A DNA stretch of 6,263 nt from an uncultured Holophagales bacterium (lineage in GTDB: Bacteria > Acidobacteriota > Thermoanaerobaculia > UBA5066). The notes under the pieces were generated by a model. The model was given only the letters and a program-made list of their open reading frames with translations. It had not been told where the DNA came from and did not search any database. Within the stretch, counting starts at the first letter, position 1. Every line of letters starts with the position of its first letter. Below, piece after piece: positions 5,432-6,263 of the stretch. Both the position numbers and the translations under genes were made by a program. The DNA is taken from assembly GCA_937864895.1 (NCBI GenBank), contig CALMDF010000543.1, positions 1 to 6,263 of the forward strand. Direction: 5' to 3'.

Positions 5432-5878
5432 TCAGACCGGGAGAGGCGTCACGCGGATCTCCCGTCCCTCCCCCTTCACGGCCTTCGAGACGATGCAGTA
5501 CTTCTCGGCGAGCTGCAACGTCTTCGCCACGTCCGCCGCGCGCTCGTCGAGGAGACCCGAGGGAACGTGGGCGGCGAGGTCGATCCGGGTCACGCGGAAT
5601 CCTCCCGCCGGGTCGGCACCGAGCTCGAGAGTCCCGTCGACACGGGGGCTCTCGACGGGGACCCTCAGCTTCGCCAGGAAGATCGCCCACGTCTGGACGA
5701 AGCAGGCGACGAGGGCGCCGAGGAGGAGCTCCTCGGGGTTCGTGAGGTCGCCGCGGCCGCCGAGGGAGGGCGCCCCGCCGACCGGGGTGGCGAGGGCCCC
5801 TCCGCCGACGGCGAGCGCGCCCGACCTCTCCTTCGCGTCCCAGGTGACCGTGGCCGTGTAGCGGTGCTCGTCGTTCAT
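5432..5878 (-). CDS. OsmC/Ohr family protein (putative thiol-dependent peroxidase)
   Basis: The protein has 148 residues, usual for the family. OsmC/Ohr proteins reduce organic hydroperoxides with a Cys pair in a dimer. Both cysteines are present: Cys59 in LLLGALVACF and Cys128 in AEKYCIVSKA. The Glu pair at 49-50 (NPEELLLGAL) precedes the first helix, as is usual, and Arg18 near the N-terminus (KERSG) sits about where Ohr/OsmC proteins carry the catalytic Arg. The C-terminal KxVKG-like element is also typical. The ATG start at 5878 has GGAG 6-7 nt upstream on the minus strand. The gene lies 36 nt downstream of an unrecognised gene on the same strand, so they may be co-transcribed, and it converges on nadB across a repeat region. 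Peroxide substrate and Ohr versus OsmC subgroup are not decided; no regulator such as OhrR is in view. Confidence 0.92.
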   Translation of the reverse strand: MNDEHRYTATVTWDAKERSGALAVGGGALATPVGGAPSLGGRGDLTNPEELLLGALVACFVQTWAIFLAKLRVPVESPRVDGTLELGADPAGGFRVTRIDLAAHVPSGLLDERAADVAKTLQLAEKYCIVSKAVKGEGREIRVTPLPV

Positions 5879-5914
5879 CGCCGTCTCCGTCGCCCGCGTC
5901 GCCGCGGAGCGGAC

Positions 5915-6263
5915 TCAGCCCTGGCTCGCGGGCAGCTTGTCCGGGTTCCAGACCTGCGGCGCCGTCCAGGCGCGGGCCGTGAAGAAGGTCGAGAGGCCGA
6001 GCGAGACGAGGCCCCTGCAGCCGCTCCTCGCGTCGAAGGCGTCGACGACGCGCGCGACCTCGGGAGGCGCCGCGGCCGGGACGACCATCCGCGAGCGGGC
6101 GAGGAGGCCGACGGGCGCCTCCAGCCGCACGGCCATCCAGGGTTCCCTCGCGCTCGTCTCCTCCTCGGGGGCGAGCGGCGCCACTCCCGAGAGGGAGAGC
6201 GAGCCGCCGAGGACGGCGAGGAGGAGCGGCAGGTCGCGGAAGACCGGGATCGCCGATTCGAAG
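5915..6263 (-). CDS. Unrecognised protein, C-terminal part (5' end outside the window)
   Basis: I do not recognise this family. The frame is open from the right edge to TGA at 5915-5917, giving 115 visible residues. Codons from the edge to the end finish nearly always in G or C, as in the sure genes, so coding probably continues past the edge. An internal GTG at 6184 could start an 89-residue protein but has no well-placed ribosome site. Near the edge there is a hydrophobic run (DLPLLLAVLGGSLSLSGVAP) that could be a membrane segment, signal-like region or buried strand. The rest includes REPWMAVRLEAPVG, then PPEVARVVDAFDARSG, and ends WNPDKLPASQG. One Cys is present in the visible part (SGCRG). 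It lies upstream of the OsmC-family gene on the same strand, 36 nt away, hinting at joint transcription but not at a function. Confidence 0.6.
   Translation of the reverse strand, partial: FESAIPVFRDLPLLLAVLGGSLSLSGVAPLAPEEETSAREPWMAVRLEAPVGLLARSRMVVPAAAPPEVARVVDAFDARSGCRGLVSLGLSTFFTARAWTAPQVWNPDKLPASQG

Noticed and set aside
4260..5861. Long + strand open frame overlapping nadB in another frame and running across the repeats and the OsmC-like gene
   Set aside because: Arg/Pro-rich shadow with no domain; it crosses two well-supported genes, one on the other strand, and a non-coding repeat region.

Overview
The window is about 6.3 kb of very GC-rich (roughly 70% or more), gene-dense bacterial DNA. 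Codons end almost always in G or C, and Leu and Val are written mostly as CTC and GTC rather than CTG and GTG. GTG starts are common, intergenic gaps are tiny, and one promoter pair looks leaderless. This fits a high-GC, poorly sampled lineage of Acidobacteriota or a similar phylum better than a typical actinomycete or proteobacterium, but the taxon is inference only. I see no mobile element, CRISPR array, tRNA or rRNA.

Left block (1-2062, + strand): the 3' end of a FabF-like beta-ketoacyl synthase, a SAM-dependent methyltransferase 6 nt later, and an FAD-dependent oxidoreductase of the geranylgeranyl reductase/UbiH type overlapping the methyltransferase by 4 nt. The tight packing suggests the distal end of an operon for a specialised lipid or polyketide-type product that extends upstream of the window. 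The synthase fragment has Arg where FabF has its second catalytic His.

Middle block: a convergent minus-strand gene (2072-2743) encodes a DinB/YfiT-like protein with a Lys/Ala/Pro-rich, histone H1-like tail built of 14-residue repeats. A 66-nt divergent intergenic region separates it from nadC. It carries two -10-like boxes, each 9 nt from a start codon, suggesting paired leaderless or near-leaderless promoters. nadC (2810-3712) and nadB (3709-5310) overlap by 4 nt and form a de novo NAD operon: NadB oxidises aspartate to iminoaspartate, NadA (not in the window) makes quinolinate, and NadC converts quinolinate to nicotinate mononucleotide.

Right block: directly after the nadB stop lie two copies of a 42-nt hairpin-forming direct repeat, 66 nt apart, with a canonical G-quadruplex motif where the second copy begins. 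These sit between convergent nadB and a minus-strand OsmC-family gene (5432-5878). Upstream of osmC on the same strand is the C-terminal part of an unrecognised protein that runs off the right edge.

Most of the window is ordinary metabolism. I do not see a clearly new system. The items most worth checking are the tailed DinB protein, the repeat/G4 element, the synthase lacking the second His, and the divergent leaderless promoter pair.
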